From: a virus
Direction: 5' to 3' (one strand)
IMG/VR virus record: IMGVR_UViG_3300046538_000194
Coordinates: 1-42,748 of that record
DNA length: 42,748 bases
Positions 19,245 to 26,430 of the stretch are shown one piece after another. Below the pieces are notes generated by a model that was given only the letters and a program-made list of their open reading frames with translations, made no database searches and was not told the DNA's origin. Numbering within the stretch: the stretch's first letter is position 1; every line of letters begins with the position of its first letter. Both the position numbers and the translations under genes were made by a program.

Positions 19245-20680
19245 TGCGCCCAGAGAGAGCCGTGGTCCTCGTCCGGATTTCGGACGACCGTGAAGGTGAA
19301 GCGAAAGGCGTGGCGCGCCAGCAGCAGGACTGCCGACGCCACGCACACACTCTGAGCTGGGAAATCGGCGAGATCGTGGTCGAGAACGACACGTCCGCCT
19401 TCAAGCGCCGCAAGGTTCGGCTCCCCGATGGCAGCACCGGCCTGCGAGTCATCCGCCCAGGGTTCCGCCGCGTCCTGGACATGCTGGCCTCCGGTGAGGC
19501 CGATGGCCTCATCGCCTACGACCTCGACCGCACCTGCCGCGACCCACGCGACCTCGAAGACCTCATCGACGTCGTGGAGGCGCGCCGAGTGCCCGTCACG
19601 TCCGTGTCCGGCTCCCTGCGGCTGGCCAACGACGCGGACATCACGATGGCCCGCGTCATGGTCGCCGTGGCCAACAAGAGCTCCCGAGACACGTCCCGCC
19701 GTGTCGCCCGGAAGCACGAAGAACTCGCCGAGTCCGGCAAGCCCGGAGGCGGCGGCCGGCGGCCCTACGGCTACGACCAGAACGGCATGACGGTCCGGGA
19801 GGACGAGGCCGCCATCGTCCGGGAGATGCTCGCCTGGGCGCTCGACGGCTGGTCACTCAGGCAGATCATCGGCGAGCTCAACGCCCGTCTGGATGCCGAC
19901 CCGGATGCGCCGGGGTTGCGACCGGCCTACTCGGAGCGATGGTCCACCCGATCGGTGTCCGCCATCTTGCGGGGGCCGCGCATCGCTGGCCTCCGGCGCT
20001 TCCGTGGCGAGGTCGTCGGCGAGGCCGCATGGCCGGCCATCGTCGACCGCGACGACTGGGAACGGGTGCAGTCGGGCCTGGAGTCTCGCGCGGCCGGCAC
20101 GAAGAACCAGTTGGCCAGGTGGCTTACCGGGGTACTCCAATGCGGCCTATGCGGGCATCAGATGTACGGATGGACTGGTCACGGTGGCCCGCGGTACTGG
20201 TGTGCAACGCCACGTGGCGGCTGCGGGAAGATCGCCGTCAATGTGGGGCACGTCGAGGCGGAGATCGAGCGCCAAGTGCTGGAGTACCTGTCCAAGCCGG
20301 GTGTCCTCGCTGGACTGCGTGGCGCCTACTCCAGTGAGACTGTGGCGGATGCCCGTGCTGGCCTTGCAGCAGACGAGCAGCAGCTGAAGGAGCTCGCGAC
20401 GATGTGGGCTCAGCGTCAGATCTCCTTCGCGGAGTACGGCGAGGCGCGCCGCATCATCTCGGACCGCATCGCTGCGTCCCGAGGGCTGGTGCGGTCATCC
20501 CTGCCCCAGACAGTGCGGATGCTGCTCGATGGGGATGTGCGGGCCGGGTGGGACAGGCTGACGCCGGCCGGGCGGCGCGACGTAGTACTGACGATCGTTG
20601 GCGGCTACCGGGTGGATCCGGCAAAAACGGGACGCCGTGTCTTCAACCCGGATCGCCTCGTACCACTGCCGCTCCAATAA
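19244..20680 (+). CDS. int: Large serine integrase
   Basis: A 478-residue large serine recombinase. The resolvase domain starts VVLVRIS with catalytic S13, and includes the acidic/Arg motif 'AYDLDRTCRDPRDLEDLID' (about 90-110). The recombinase domain starts at 'GRRPYGYD' (about 172). A zinc ribbon follows (CGLCG ... C ... C, about 305-330), then a helical coiled-coil region. Length and layout match R4/TG1-type Streptomyces integrases, which recombine attP with a chromosomal attB without host factors. No SD precedes ATG 19244, so the message may be leaderless or start elsewhere; GTG 19262 with GAGAGAG upstream is an alternative that would trim the first strand. Confidence 0.95.
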   Translation: MRPERAVVLVRISDDREGEAKGVARQQQDCRRHAHTLSWEIGEIVVENDTSAFKRRKVRLPDGSTGLRVIRPGFRRVLDMLASGEADGLIAYDLDRTCRDPRDLEDLIDVVEARRVPVTSVSGSLRLANDADITMARVMVAVANKSSRDTSRRVARKHEELAESGKPGGGGRRPYGYDQNGMTVREDEAAIVREMLAWALDGWSLRQIIGELNARLDADPDAPGLRPAYSERWSTRSVSAILRGPRIAGLRRFRGEVVGEAAWPAIVDRDDWERVQSGLESRAAGTKNQLARWLTGVLQCGLCGHQMYGWTGHGGPRYWCATPRGGCGKIAVNVGHVEAEIERQVLEYLSKPGVLAGLRGAYSSETVADARAGLAADEQQLKELATMWAQRQISFAEYGEARRIISDRIAASRGLVRSSLPQTVRMLLDGDVRAGWDRLTPAGRRDVVLTIVGGYRVDPAKTGRRVFNPDRLVPLPLQ

Positions 20681-20683
20681 GCA

Positions 20684-20717
20684 CGGACCCCAGGTCGCCG
20701 TGGCGGCCCGGGGTCCG
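20684..20717 (+). terminator. Integrase terminator
   Basis: 8-bp outer stem (20684-20691 with 20710-20717) and an inner GC-rich stem, 3 nt after the integrase stop codon. Confidence 0.85.
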
Positions 20718-20840
20718 GCTCTACCCCGCCGCTCGCCTGGGAGCGTCGCAACGGGGAGTCTGCTCTCTTCTTACCCAGAAGTAGACAGCTGCCTCATTTC
20801 TGATGCAGACATTTGATCATGGCGCGGCCAGCGTAAGCGA
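20718..20840 (+). promoter_or_regulatory. Leader of the third XRE gene
   Basis: A relatively AT-rich stretch between the integrase terminator and the XRE start. It contains GTAGACA at 20781-20787, the same heptamer as in the immunity region. A promoter here is likely but no clear -10 is visible. Confidence 0.35.
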
Positions 20841-21086
20841 GTGCCCGCCGAACAACCACCTGACTGGCTGCTTCAACAGCGCCGCGACATCGGTCGGCGC
20901 ATTCGGCAGGCGCGCGAACAGCGTGGGCTCTCGCAGGAGCAGCTCGCCCATACGGCGGGTATCTCCCGTCAGACCATGTACCGAGCCGAGCTCGGGACAC
21001 ACTCCACCGGCATCGATGCGCTGCTGAAGATCGCCCGGGTCCTGGGCGTCTCGGTGGCCGAGCTCATGCCCAATGGCGAGGCTTGA
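20841..21086 (+). CDS. Small XRE-family regulator
   Basis: 81 residues that are nearly all HTH: 'IGRRIRQAREQRGLSQEQLAHTAGISRQTMYRAELGTHSTGIDALLKIARVLGVSVAELM', a textbook Cro/CI-type domain. GTG start with a weak SD. It is the second strong XRE regulator on this strand and lies after the integrase; its target may be its own leader or the immunity region, with which it shares GTAGACA. Confidence 0.78.
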   Translation: MPAEQPPDWLLQQRRDIGRRIRQAREQRGLSQEQLAHTAGISRQTMYRAELGTHSTGIDALLKIARVLGVSVAELMPNGEA

Positions 21087-21100
21087 GTCTCGCACCCCTG

Positions 21101-21123
21101 TACGCAGGCCAGGGGTCCTGCGG
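21101..21123. terminator. Terminator between convergent genes
   Basis: 7-bp stem (21101-21107 with 21117-21123) between the XRE gene and the leftward Cys-motif gene pair. Confidence 0.5.
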
Positions 21124-21125
21124 TT

Positions 21126-21320
21126 TCACCTCGACCGACGACGCCAGGTGTACGGCTCCAGGGCCGCGGTGATCGCCGCCTGGTAGTGGGCCGCCCAGCA
21201 GGCGGAGTCGGATATGCCGGCCTGGCAGTCCGCGCACTCGCCGCAGGGCTCGAAGTTGGCCAGGGTGGGCCGCGGCGGGCGGGCGCCTTCGGTCGGCTCG
21301 GCGCCGGCTGCCGCGGTCAT
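21126..21320 (-). CDS. Small Cys-motif protein 2
   Basis: 64 residues with 'FEPCGECADCQAGISDSACWAAHYQA', i.e. C-x2-C-x2-C plus a further Cys. ATG 21320 overlaps the stop of the gene before it (ATGA). The motif is a clear relative of that in the preceding gene, so the pair probably arose by duplication. Function unknown; a zinc-binding regulator or toxin-antitoxin-like pair are possibilities without further support. Confidence 0.58.
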   Translation of the reverse strand: MTAAAGAEPTEGARPPRPTLANFEPCGECADCQAGISDSACWAAHYQAAITAALEPYTWRRRSR

Positions 21321-21475
21321 CGCGGCGTCCTCGAGGACGAGCGGTCCAGGAAGTCCGAGTAGCAGTCGCCGGGCGCCGGGGTCTGGCCGGTTCCGGCCAC
21401 GCACCTCGAGCACCGGCCGCACGGCTGAGGCCACTTGGGTGCCAGTCTCGGTGGCTGCTGGGTACGGTGGTCCAT
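21317..21475 (-). CDS. Small Cys-motif protein 1
   Basis: 52 residues (MDHRTQQPPRLAPKWPQ, then PCGRCSRCVAGTGQTPAPGDCYSDFLD): C-x2-C-x2-C followed by a distant Cys, like the next gene. AAGGGG 5 nt upstream selects ATG 21475 over 21499. Divergent from the GntR gene and probably under its control through the repeats at 21552-21569. Confidence 0.58.
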   Translation of the reverse strand: MDHRTQQPPRLAPKWPQPCGRCSRCVAGTGQTPAPGDCYSDFLDRSSSRTPR

Positions 21476-21551
21476 GTCGACCCCTTTGCGGTCGTCCACG
21501 CCCCCGAGCTGCCGCCAGCGGCTGCGGGGGCTTTCCGCTGGCCAGAGTACT

Positions 21552-21569
21552 GCTATACAGCGCTATACA
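21552..21569. promoter_or_regulatory. Tandem GCTATACA, GntR operator candidate
   Basis: Two GCTATACA octamers, start to start 10 bp (21552 and 21562), one helical turn apart, in the AT-richer divergent region between the GntR gene and the Cys-motif pair. Spacing suits cooperative binding on one face of the helix. Confidence 0.6.
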
Positions 21570-21627
21570 CAGCAACGTGCAGCTATCCGGTCCTGCGTGC
21601 CGCCGTACAGCGCCGCACGCTGGAGGT

Positions 21628-21888
21628 ATGGACTCGGACCGCTCTGACCGCATCGACCCCGCGCGGCCCGTCTATGTCTACGTGCAGCTGGCCGACGACA
21701 TCGCCGATCAGATCGAGGCGGGCCGGCTGGCGCCCGGGGCGATGCTGCCGGCGGAGCGGGACCTTGCCGCCCAGTACGGCGTGGCGTACCTGACCGCGCG
21801 GCGTGCGGTGCGGGAGCTGCGCGGGCGGGGTCTGGTTGTGACGCTGCCCGGCAAAGGCACCTACGTGGCTGAGCTCCCCCAGGAATGA
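21628..21888 (+). CDS. GntR-family regulator, KorSA-like
   Basis: 86 residues comprising a GntR winged helix and little else: 'PVYVYVQLADDIADQIEAGRLAPGAMLPAERDLAAQYGVAYLTARRAVRELRGRGLVVTLPGKGTYVAE'. The missing effector domain is atypical for HutC/YtrA regulators, but the fold matches Streptomyces plasmid repressors such as KorSA and TraR that restrain transfer genes. GGAGG lies only 1 nt before ATG 21628, unusually close. It could repress the transfer module from a distance, though its candidate operator is only visible at its own promoter. Confidence 0.78.
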   Translation: MDSDRSDRIDPARPVYVYVQLADDIADQIEAGRLAPGAMLPAERDLAAQYGVAYLTARRAVRELRGRGLVVTLPGKGTYVAELPQE

Positions 21889-21894
21889 CGAAAT

Positions 21895-21926
21895 CGCCCC
21901 CTCCGGCCCGTAGGCCGGAGGGGGCG
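21895..21926. terminator. Bidirectional terminator
   Basis: Perfect 14-bp stem (21895-21908 with 21913-21926) with a CGTA loop between the rightward GntR gene and the end of the leftward late operon. Confidence 0.9.
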
Positions 21927-21932
21927 AGCGTG

Positions 21933-22592
21933 TCAGTGGCGGAGTCCGAGTAGGCCGCCGCCGTCGCTGGGGGACGGCTGGAGTGCGCCGTCGCGGCGGC
22001 AGATGAGCGCGTCAGGGTCGGCGGCGGGCGTCTCGAGGTGGTAGCCGTCCGGACAGGCCGGCCCGGGCGAGCCGTCCTTGCCATCGGCGCCGTTCTTCCC
22101 GTCGGCCCCGGCGGGTCCCTGCGGGCCGGGCGGCCCTGAGGGCCCGGCCTGGCCGTCCTGCCCGGCGGACCCCGGCTCGCCGGACGGTCCGGGGCTGCCC
22201 GCCTGGCCGGACGGTCCGGGAGACCCCGAAGCGCCCGGCTGGCCAGGACTACCGGTCCGCCCGGGCGGCCCAGCTGTGCCCGACGGGCCGGGACTCCCAG
22301 GCTCCCCCGGCCAGCCCTGCGGCCCCGGCGGGCCGGACGGTCCGGACGGCCCGGGGAGGCCGGCCACGCCCGGAGCCCCGGACGGACCCGCCACCGGCGT
22401 GCCTCCCAGCTGCCGCACCTGCTGAGCCAGGGCGTCCCGGGCGGCATTGGACTGCTGCAGCGACCCGCTCAGGCCGTGCAGGGTGGAGATCACCCACACC
22501 AGCAGGAGCACGATCATCGTCACCGTGAAGACGTACAGCGCCCCCTCTCGCCTGCGGCGCCGACGCACGGGCGCGTGTCTACTGGCGCTCAC
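21933..22592 (-). CDS. Membrane-anchored collagen-like protein
   Basis: 219 residues: Arg-rich cytoplasmic start, one membrane span (about 19-39), a short coiled-coil ([19 protein letters not shown]), then 37 uninterrupted Gly-X-Y triplets (69-179), and a C-terminal knob with two Cys (CPDGYH ... LICRRDG). The coiled coil can register a trimer, as in collagen-like phage proteins. Collagen repeats in phages are normally tail-fibre spacers; a membrane anchor and a position at the end of the lysis genes are unusual. Its start overlaps the preceding stop (GTGA). Confidence 0.8.
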   Translation of the reverse strand: MSASRHAPVRRRRRREGALYVFTVTMIVLLLVWVISTLHGLSGSLQQSNAARDALAQQVRQLGGTPVAGPSGAPGVAGLPGPSGPSGPPGPQGWPGEPGSPGPSGTAGPPGRTGSPGQPGASGSPGPSGQAGSPGPSGEPGSAGQDGQAGPSGPPGPQGPAGADGKNGADGKDGSPGPACPDGYHLETPAADPDALICRRDGALQPSPSDGGGLLGLRH

Positions 22593-22936
22593 CCACTCGC
22601 CCCCTTGGCTGACAGATAGACCTGTAGCAGGACCAGCACCACCGGGACGATCAGCCCGGTCAGGATCAGCCGTCGGTCGGCCGCTCGCTGAGCCTCACGC
22701 TCGCGCTGCTCGCGCTGCTTCTGCTCGGCTTCCTTCTCCCTGGCCTGCTCGATGGCCGTGATGCGCTCGTCCCGACGGGCTTCCCGCTCGTTCTGCGCCT
22801 TCTCCTGCAGCGCCAGGTAGCTGGCGTCGACCTTGCCGTCGAGCCGCTTACCCAGGTCCCGCATGTCGTCCTTGAGGTCGAGGAACCCGGCCTCCAGGCG
22901 GCGGGCGAGTTCCCCATTCGACGGCTCATCGGGCAC
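22589..22936 (-). CDS. Coiled-coil protein with C-terminal membrane anchor (lysis region)
   Basis: 115 residues: a long charged coiled coil (about 8-85, with [20 protein letters not shown]) and one C-terminal span ([19 protein letters not shown]). Such proteins lie beside holins in many actinophages and are annotated as holin-like or lysis accessory proteins. It may tether to the membrane or tune holin timing. Overlaps the collagen-like gene. Confidence 0.65.
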   Translation of the reverse strand: MPDEPSNGELARRLEAGFLDLKDDMRDLGKRLDGKVDASYLALQEKAQNEREARRDERITAIEQAREKEAEQKQREQREREAQRAADRRLILTGLIVPVVLVLLQVYLSAKGASG

Positions 22937-22971
22937 GCCCGTTCTCCGATCAGTGGTTCAGGTGCGGGGCG

Positions 22972-23253
22972 TCAGACGCCCGGGGCTGACGACGCGCTGT
23001 TCCTCGCCCCGATCGACCGGGCCAGGATGCCCTTGATCAGGGAACCCGCGGCGGCCAGGCCGGCGGCGCCCATGGTCTCCCAGAAGGAGGCATGGAACAT
23101 GTCGGCCGGTCCGGCGGCGATGCCCACGCCGCACGCGGCGACGACGAACGTGGCGGTGACCCGCTCGCCGAGGTCGATGGCGTAGGTCGTCGCGGTCTTG
23201 ACGATGGTCTGCACGTCGGGCAGGGAGGGAAGCTCAGGGGTCATGGTGGTCAC
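22972..23253 (-). CDS. Holin candidate
   Basis: 93 residues with two membrane spans (about 32-48, ATFVVAACGVGIAAG; and 60-78, TMGAAGLAAAGSLIKGILA) and a short basic tail (ARSIGARN). Size, topology and location directly after the endolysin fit a small class II-like holin. GTG 23253 overlaps the endolysin stop (GTGA); ATG 23244 is the alternative start. Confidence 0.7.
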   Translation of the reverse strand: MTTMTPELPSLPDVQTIVKTATTYAIDLGERVTATFVVAACGVGIAAGPADMFHASFWETMGAAGLAAAGSLIKGILARSIGARNSASSAPGV

Positions 23254-24245
23254 CAGGTTTCGATGGAGTAGGACACGCCCGCGGTGGGCGTCTGGAGGGA
23301 GACCTTGACGTCGTTCTTGGTGAGCGTGACGTCGACGGTCGATCCGGCGGCGGTGACCTTGACGGTCTTCACGCGCCAGGCCTTGCCGTCGTGGATGGCC
23401 ACGCGGACCTGCGCGGTCGCTTCCGGCGTGCCGGCCTGGTCCATGCCGAGGTGCAGGGCACGGTTGGGGGTGGCGGCCCACGCAGCGCCATGGGGGACGA
23501 GAGCGACGGTCGGCTGTACGCCGGGCGTCACCTGGCCGGGGGTCCACTGGGGCATGTCGTTCTCCGGGGTCGGTGTCGGGGTGGGCTTGGGTGTGGGTGT
23601 CGGCTTGGTGTCGCCGGGGCTCCAGCTCGCCGGGTGGGCGAGGCGCGCAGCGACGTCGGCCCGGAAGCGGGTCATGTCGATGCCGGCCGGGTCGGGCTTC
23701 CAGTCGGACCACTCGCGGTGTGCGATGCAGCTCTTGTCGGACCAGCCGTGGGCCCGGCATATCGCGGCGGCCCACCGCACCGCGGCGTCGTACTGCACGG
23801 CAGGCCACGCCTCGCCGTTGCCGAGGTTGCTCATCTCCAGCCCGTAGAAGCGGGCGTTCCCGTCGACCGCACCGGCCGAGCCTTCGTGCTGGTGCGGCGC
23901 CGGAGGCCGGTCACCGTAGGACTCGGCGGTGACCGCGGCCAGGACGGCCGGGTCGCCGCCCCCGGCGTGGTTGGCCCGGCCCGCCGAGGTCAGGGTGAGC
24001 GTGCCGTTCTTCGCCAGGTAGCCGTGTGCGCACGGGCCGGGCAGGTCGGAGCGGCCGGACCACACGATCTCGCCGTCGGACGGCGGGGTGCCGCCCGTGT
24101 GGTGGACGATCACGCCGTGGACGGGTCCCCAGCCGTCGCCGCGGTCGCCGCGGTCGTGGGTGCGCCAGCCCGGGTGCTCGATCACGTCGATGCCTTCGGC
24201 GATGAGCGCGGTCAGCATCTGGGTGGCGGTCAGGGGGGTGGCCAT
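23250..24245 (-). CDS. Endolysin, N-acetylmuramoyl-L-alanine amidase
   Basis: 331 residues. The Amidase_2/PGRP domain (about 15-210) has VIVHHTGG (H48/H49), FYGLEMSN (E137), and CIAHREWSDWKPDP (H176, K183, D185), the usual zinc and catalytic positions for cutting the MurNAc-L-Ala bond. A Pro-Thr linker of tandem PT/KPT units follows, then a beta-rich C-terminal domain of about 100 residues likely to bind the cell wall. The start is 1 nt from the upstream peptidase stop. Confidence 0.92.
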   Translation of the reverse strand: MATPLTATQMLTALIAEGIDVIEHPGWRTHDRGDRGDGWGPVHGVIVHHTGGTPPSDGEIVWSGRSDLPGPCAHGYLAKNGTLTLTSAGRANHAGGGDPAVLAAVTAESYGDRPPAPHQHEGSAGAVDGNARFYGLEMSNLGNGEAWPAVQYDAAVRWAAAICRAHGWSDKSCIAHREWSDWKPDPAGIDMTRFRADVAARLAHPASWSPGDTKPTPTPKPTPTPTPENDMPQWTPGQVTPGVQPTVALVPHGAAWAATPNRALHLGMDQAGTPEATAQVRVAIHDGKAWRVKTVKVTAAGSTVDVTLTKNDVKVSLQTPTAGVSYSIETW

Positions 24246-24246
24246 G

Positions 24247-25095
24247 TCACAGCCCCTTCGAGGTGAGCCAGGTGTGGGCGGCGGAGGCGAACGCTGCGTC
24301 GGCGTCGACCGGCACCGGTGTGGGCGTGGGGGTCGGTGCGGCGGTGAGCACGGGCACGGTGACGTCGCCCTGCTGGGAGAGCAGCCATGCGAGGTCGGCG
24401 GCCGTGAGGTAGCCCCAGCCGTTCTGGCCCCAGGAGGTGTTCCAGCTGTTGGGCACCCAGTACTCGCCGGTGGTCGCGTCGAACTTCGACAGCTCCAGCT
24501 CATGGCCCCCGGCGACGCCCGAGGTGTGGTCGACGACGATGCGGCCGTCGGCGGCGGGGTCGAACATGCTGTTCAGCCACTCGATGCCGATCAGCACCGG
24601 GCCCGCCTGGAGGGCACTGTTCAGCGCGGCGAGGGAGAACGCGTGGGTGTAGCTCGCGGCCAGGCCGAGGGCCTGCAGTGCCTTCGCCACGCCCAGGCCA
24701 GACGACCCGGTGTCGGTCGGTGGGTACTGGCCCTTGAACTCGTCCAGCACGGTGGCCAACGAGTACAGCCGCACGGCGAACGCCTCATCCAGCGGGTAGG
24801 TCCCAGCGGTGAACACGCCGTGCGAGGCAGTCGCCCCGGCTGAGGTGATGGTCACGCTGGTGGCCGCGGTGCGGCCGGCCGAGTCGGTGCCGAGCAGGCC
24901 CGTGGCGGCGTTGCCCGTGCAGGATCCGAGCTGGCCCTGGTCGAGGATCGGGATCCGGCGGGTCCACTCGACGGTCTTGATCGCCGACTTGGGCAGGACG
25001 CCGTGGGCGTAGGCGAGGGATCGCGGGTCGTGGTGGACGTGCCGGCCGAGCGGCCTGCCGGGGCGGCGATGCTCGGGGATGAGGCGGATCGTCAC
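24247..25095 (-). CDS. Papain-like (C1) cysteine peptidase in the lysis cassette
   Basis: 282 residues with a full papain triad: '[12 protein letters not shown]' (oxyanion Q53, catalytic C59), 'VAGGHELEL' (H198) and '[15 protein letters not shown]' (N216). No propeptide is evident, and no signal peptide. A PT-rich linker and a short C-terminal domain ([22 protein letters not shown]) follow. It is coupled to the amidase, so it may attack peptidoglycan cross-bridges or surface protein during lysis, or act as a tail-associated entry enzyme. Location supports lysis; substrate is unknown. Confidence 0.8.
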   Translation of the reverse strand: MTIRLIPEHRRPGRPLGRHVHHDPRSLAYAHGVLPKSAIKTVEWTRRIPILDQGQLGSCTGNAATGLLGTDSAGRTAATSVTITSAGATASHGVFTAGTYPLDEAFAVRLYSLATVLDEFKGQYPPTDTGSSGLGVAKALQALGLAASYTHAFSLAALNSALQAGPVLIGIEWLNSMFDPAADGRIVVDHTSGVAGGHELELSKFDATTGEYWVPNSWNTSWGQNGWGYLTAADLAWLLSQQGDVTVPVLTAAPTPTPTPVPVDADAAFASAAHTWLTSKGL

Positions 25096-25116
25096 GGTGC
25101 TCCTTGGGCATGACGA

Positions 25117-25143
25117 AGCCCCCGGCCGGGCGGCGCGGGGGCT
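25117..25143 (-). terminator. Terminator between tail and lysis genes
   Basis: 8-bp stem (25117-25124 with 25136-25143) between the 86-aa gene and the peptidase gene, separating tail-tip and lysis transcripts. Confidence 0.6.
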
Positions 25144-25157
25144 GGGGTTGCAGTGAG

Positions 25158-25418
25158 TCAGGGTGCGGACTGCACGGTCGGAGTGACCGGTGTACTGACC
25201 TCACGATCGCGATGCGCCCACTGGACCGTAAGGTTCGGCAGGGTCGCCAGATCGTCGACGAACGCCTGCAGGATGTCGACCATCCTTGGGTCGCCGGGCG
25301 TGTCGACAGTGAGGGTCATATCCCACTGCACCGGGTAGCCCTCGACGATCTCATAGGTGCTGGTCCCGTGGATGGTGTGGGTGCAGACGCTGGACTCGGT
25401 GTCGGGCTGTACGGGCAT
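25158..25418 (-). CDS. Small tail-region hypothetical protein
   Basis: 86 residues: '[53 protein letters not shown]', a compact alpha/beta protein; 'AAAGGG' lies upstream of ATG 25418. No motif recognised. Expressed with tail genes, so it is possibly a minor tail or tail-tip component. Confidence 0.6.
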   Translation of the reverse strand: MPVQPDTESSVCTHTIHGTSTYEIVEGYPVQWDMTLTVDTPGDPRMVDILQAFVDDLATLPNLTVQWAHRDREVSTPVTPTVQSAP

Positions 25419-25436
25419 GCGGGGAGGCCCTTTCGG

Positions 25437-25955
25437 TCAGGCGGCTTCGTACATGAACTGGCCCTGGCACACCGTGCCGGACGCGGGGGTGCCGGGGGCG
25501 CTGCTTGTCCAGGTGCCGATGCCGCCGTTGGCGACGGTGGTCATGTCGGAGAAGCGGAAGCGGGCGGCCGAGGTGTAGTTCCCGGAGCCGGAGGCAACGA
25601 CCAGCGCTCCGTTGAAGGTGTTGGTGAGGTTCAGCTGGCAGGTGCCGATGGTGACCTCCACGTTGCTGGTCAGTCGGCGTCCGGCTACCGGCAGGGTGAA
25701 GCCCTGATAGGTGCCCGAGCCGGCCGTGCTGCTGGCGTTCCAGCCGATGGAGAACTGGCCGAGCACGGATTTGCCGACCTGCTTGTAGCGGCCGAACAGG
25801 TCCAGGTTCGTAGGCGCGGTGGTGGACGCGCCCAGTGTCGGCGTCCATGAGGTCCAGGCGGCGAAGAGGTCGCTGAACTGGTCACGGATCTCGGTGTTCA
25901 TCTCTGCCGCGGTGACGACCTCGCCGACGACCCAGGTGCGGGGTGTGGTGCTCAC
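25437..25955 (-). CDS. Minor tail / receptor-contact protein
   Basis: 172 residues. 'TWVVGEVVTAAEMNTEIRDQFSDLFAAW' is a frequent opening of phage tail-fibre-like proteins. The rest is a beta-sandwich rich in Thr, Ser and Gly, with 'RYKQVGKSVLGQFSIGWNASSTAGSGTYQGFTLPV' typical of host-interaction modules. The GTG overlaps the upstream stop. Probably at the tail tip. Confidence 0.72.
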   Translation of the reverse strand: MSTTPRTWVVGEVVTAAEMNTEIRDQFSDLFAAWTSWTPTLGASTTAPTNLDLFGRYKQVGKSVLGQFSIGWNASSTAGSGTYQGFTLPVAGRRLTSNVEVTIGTCQLNLTNTFNGALVVASGSGNYTSAARFRFSDMTTVANGGIGTWTSSAPGTPASGTVCQGQFMYEAA

Positions 25956-26419
25956 AGCAGCTTTCCCTTCGCCAGCTGAGCAGCGGCGGCTTGGGCGACG
26001 CCAGGCTCGGCGGCCGGCCGGTCCTCGGGCTGGTTCCAGGCGGTGTCGTCGTCCGGGTGCCACCAGAAGCGATCGGCAGGGAGCAGGTCGGCGACCGCGG
26101 TCTCTGCTGCTGCGACGTCGTCCGGGAAGGTGATGGCGAACCATCCGGCGAGGCACTCGACGCACATCATGCGCGGGTCATCAGGAGAGACGACCTGCGC
26201 GGATCGGCATGGGCACTCGGCGACCCACCGGCTGGCGTCGATGCGGGCGTAGACCCGCACGCCCAGCAGGATGCCGGAGGGGCGGGGCAGGCGCCGCTGG
26301 GCGCGTTCCTCGTACCAACGCACCGCTCGCTCGCTGGGCGGCAGCAGGGTCCATGCGTCGGCGGGCAGAGCGGGGGGCGGGAGGTAGAAGTCCTCCGCCC
26401 TCACCACGGGGATGGGCAC
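25952..26419 (-). CDS. Tail-region hypothetical protein with Cys motif
   Basis: 155 residues with CPC ... MMCVEC in the middle (a possible zinc site) and an Ala-rich helical C-terminus. GTG 26419 has GGAGG 4 nt upstream. It lies among tail genes; role unknown. Confidence 0.62.
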   Translation of the reverse strand: MPIPVVRAEDFYLPPPALPADAWTLLPPSERAVRWYEERAQRRLPRPSGILLGVRVYARIDASRWVAECPCRSAQVVSPDDPRMMCVECLAGWFAITFPDDVAAAETAVADLLPADRFWWHPDDDTAWNQPEDRPAAEPGVAQAAAAQLAKGKLL

Positions 26420-26430
26420 GGGCCCTCCGA

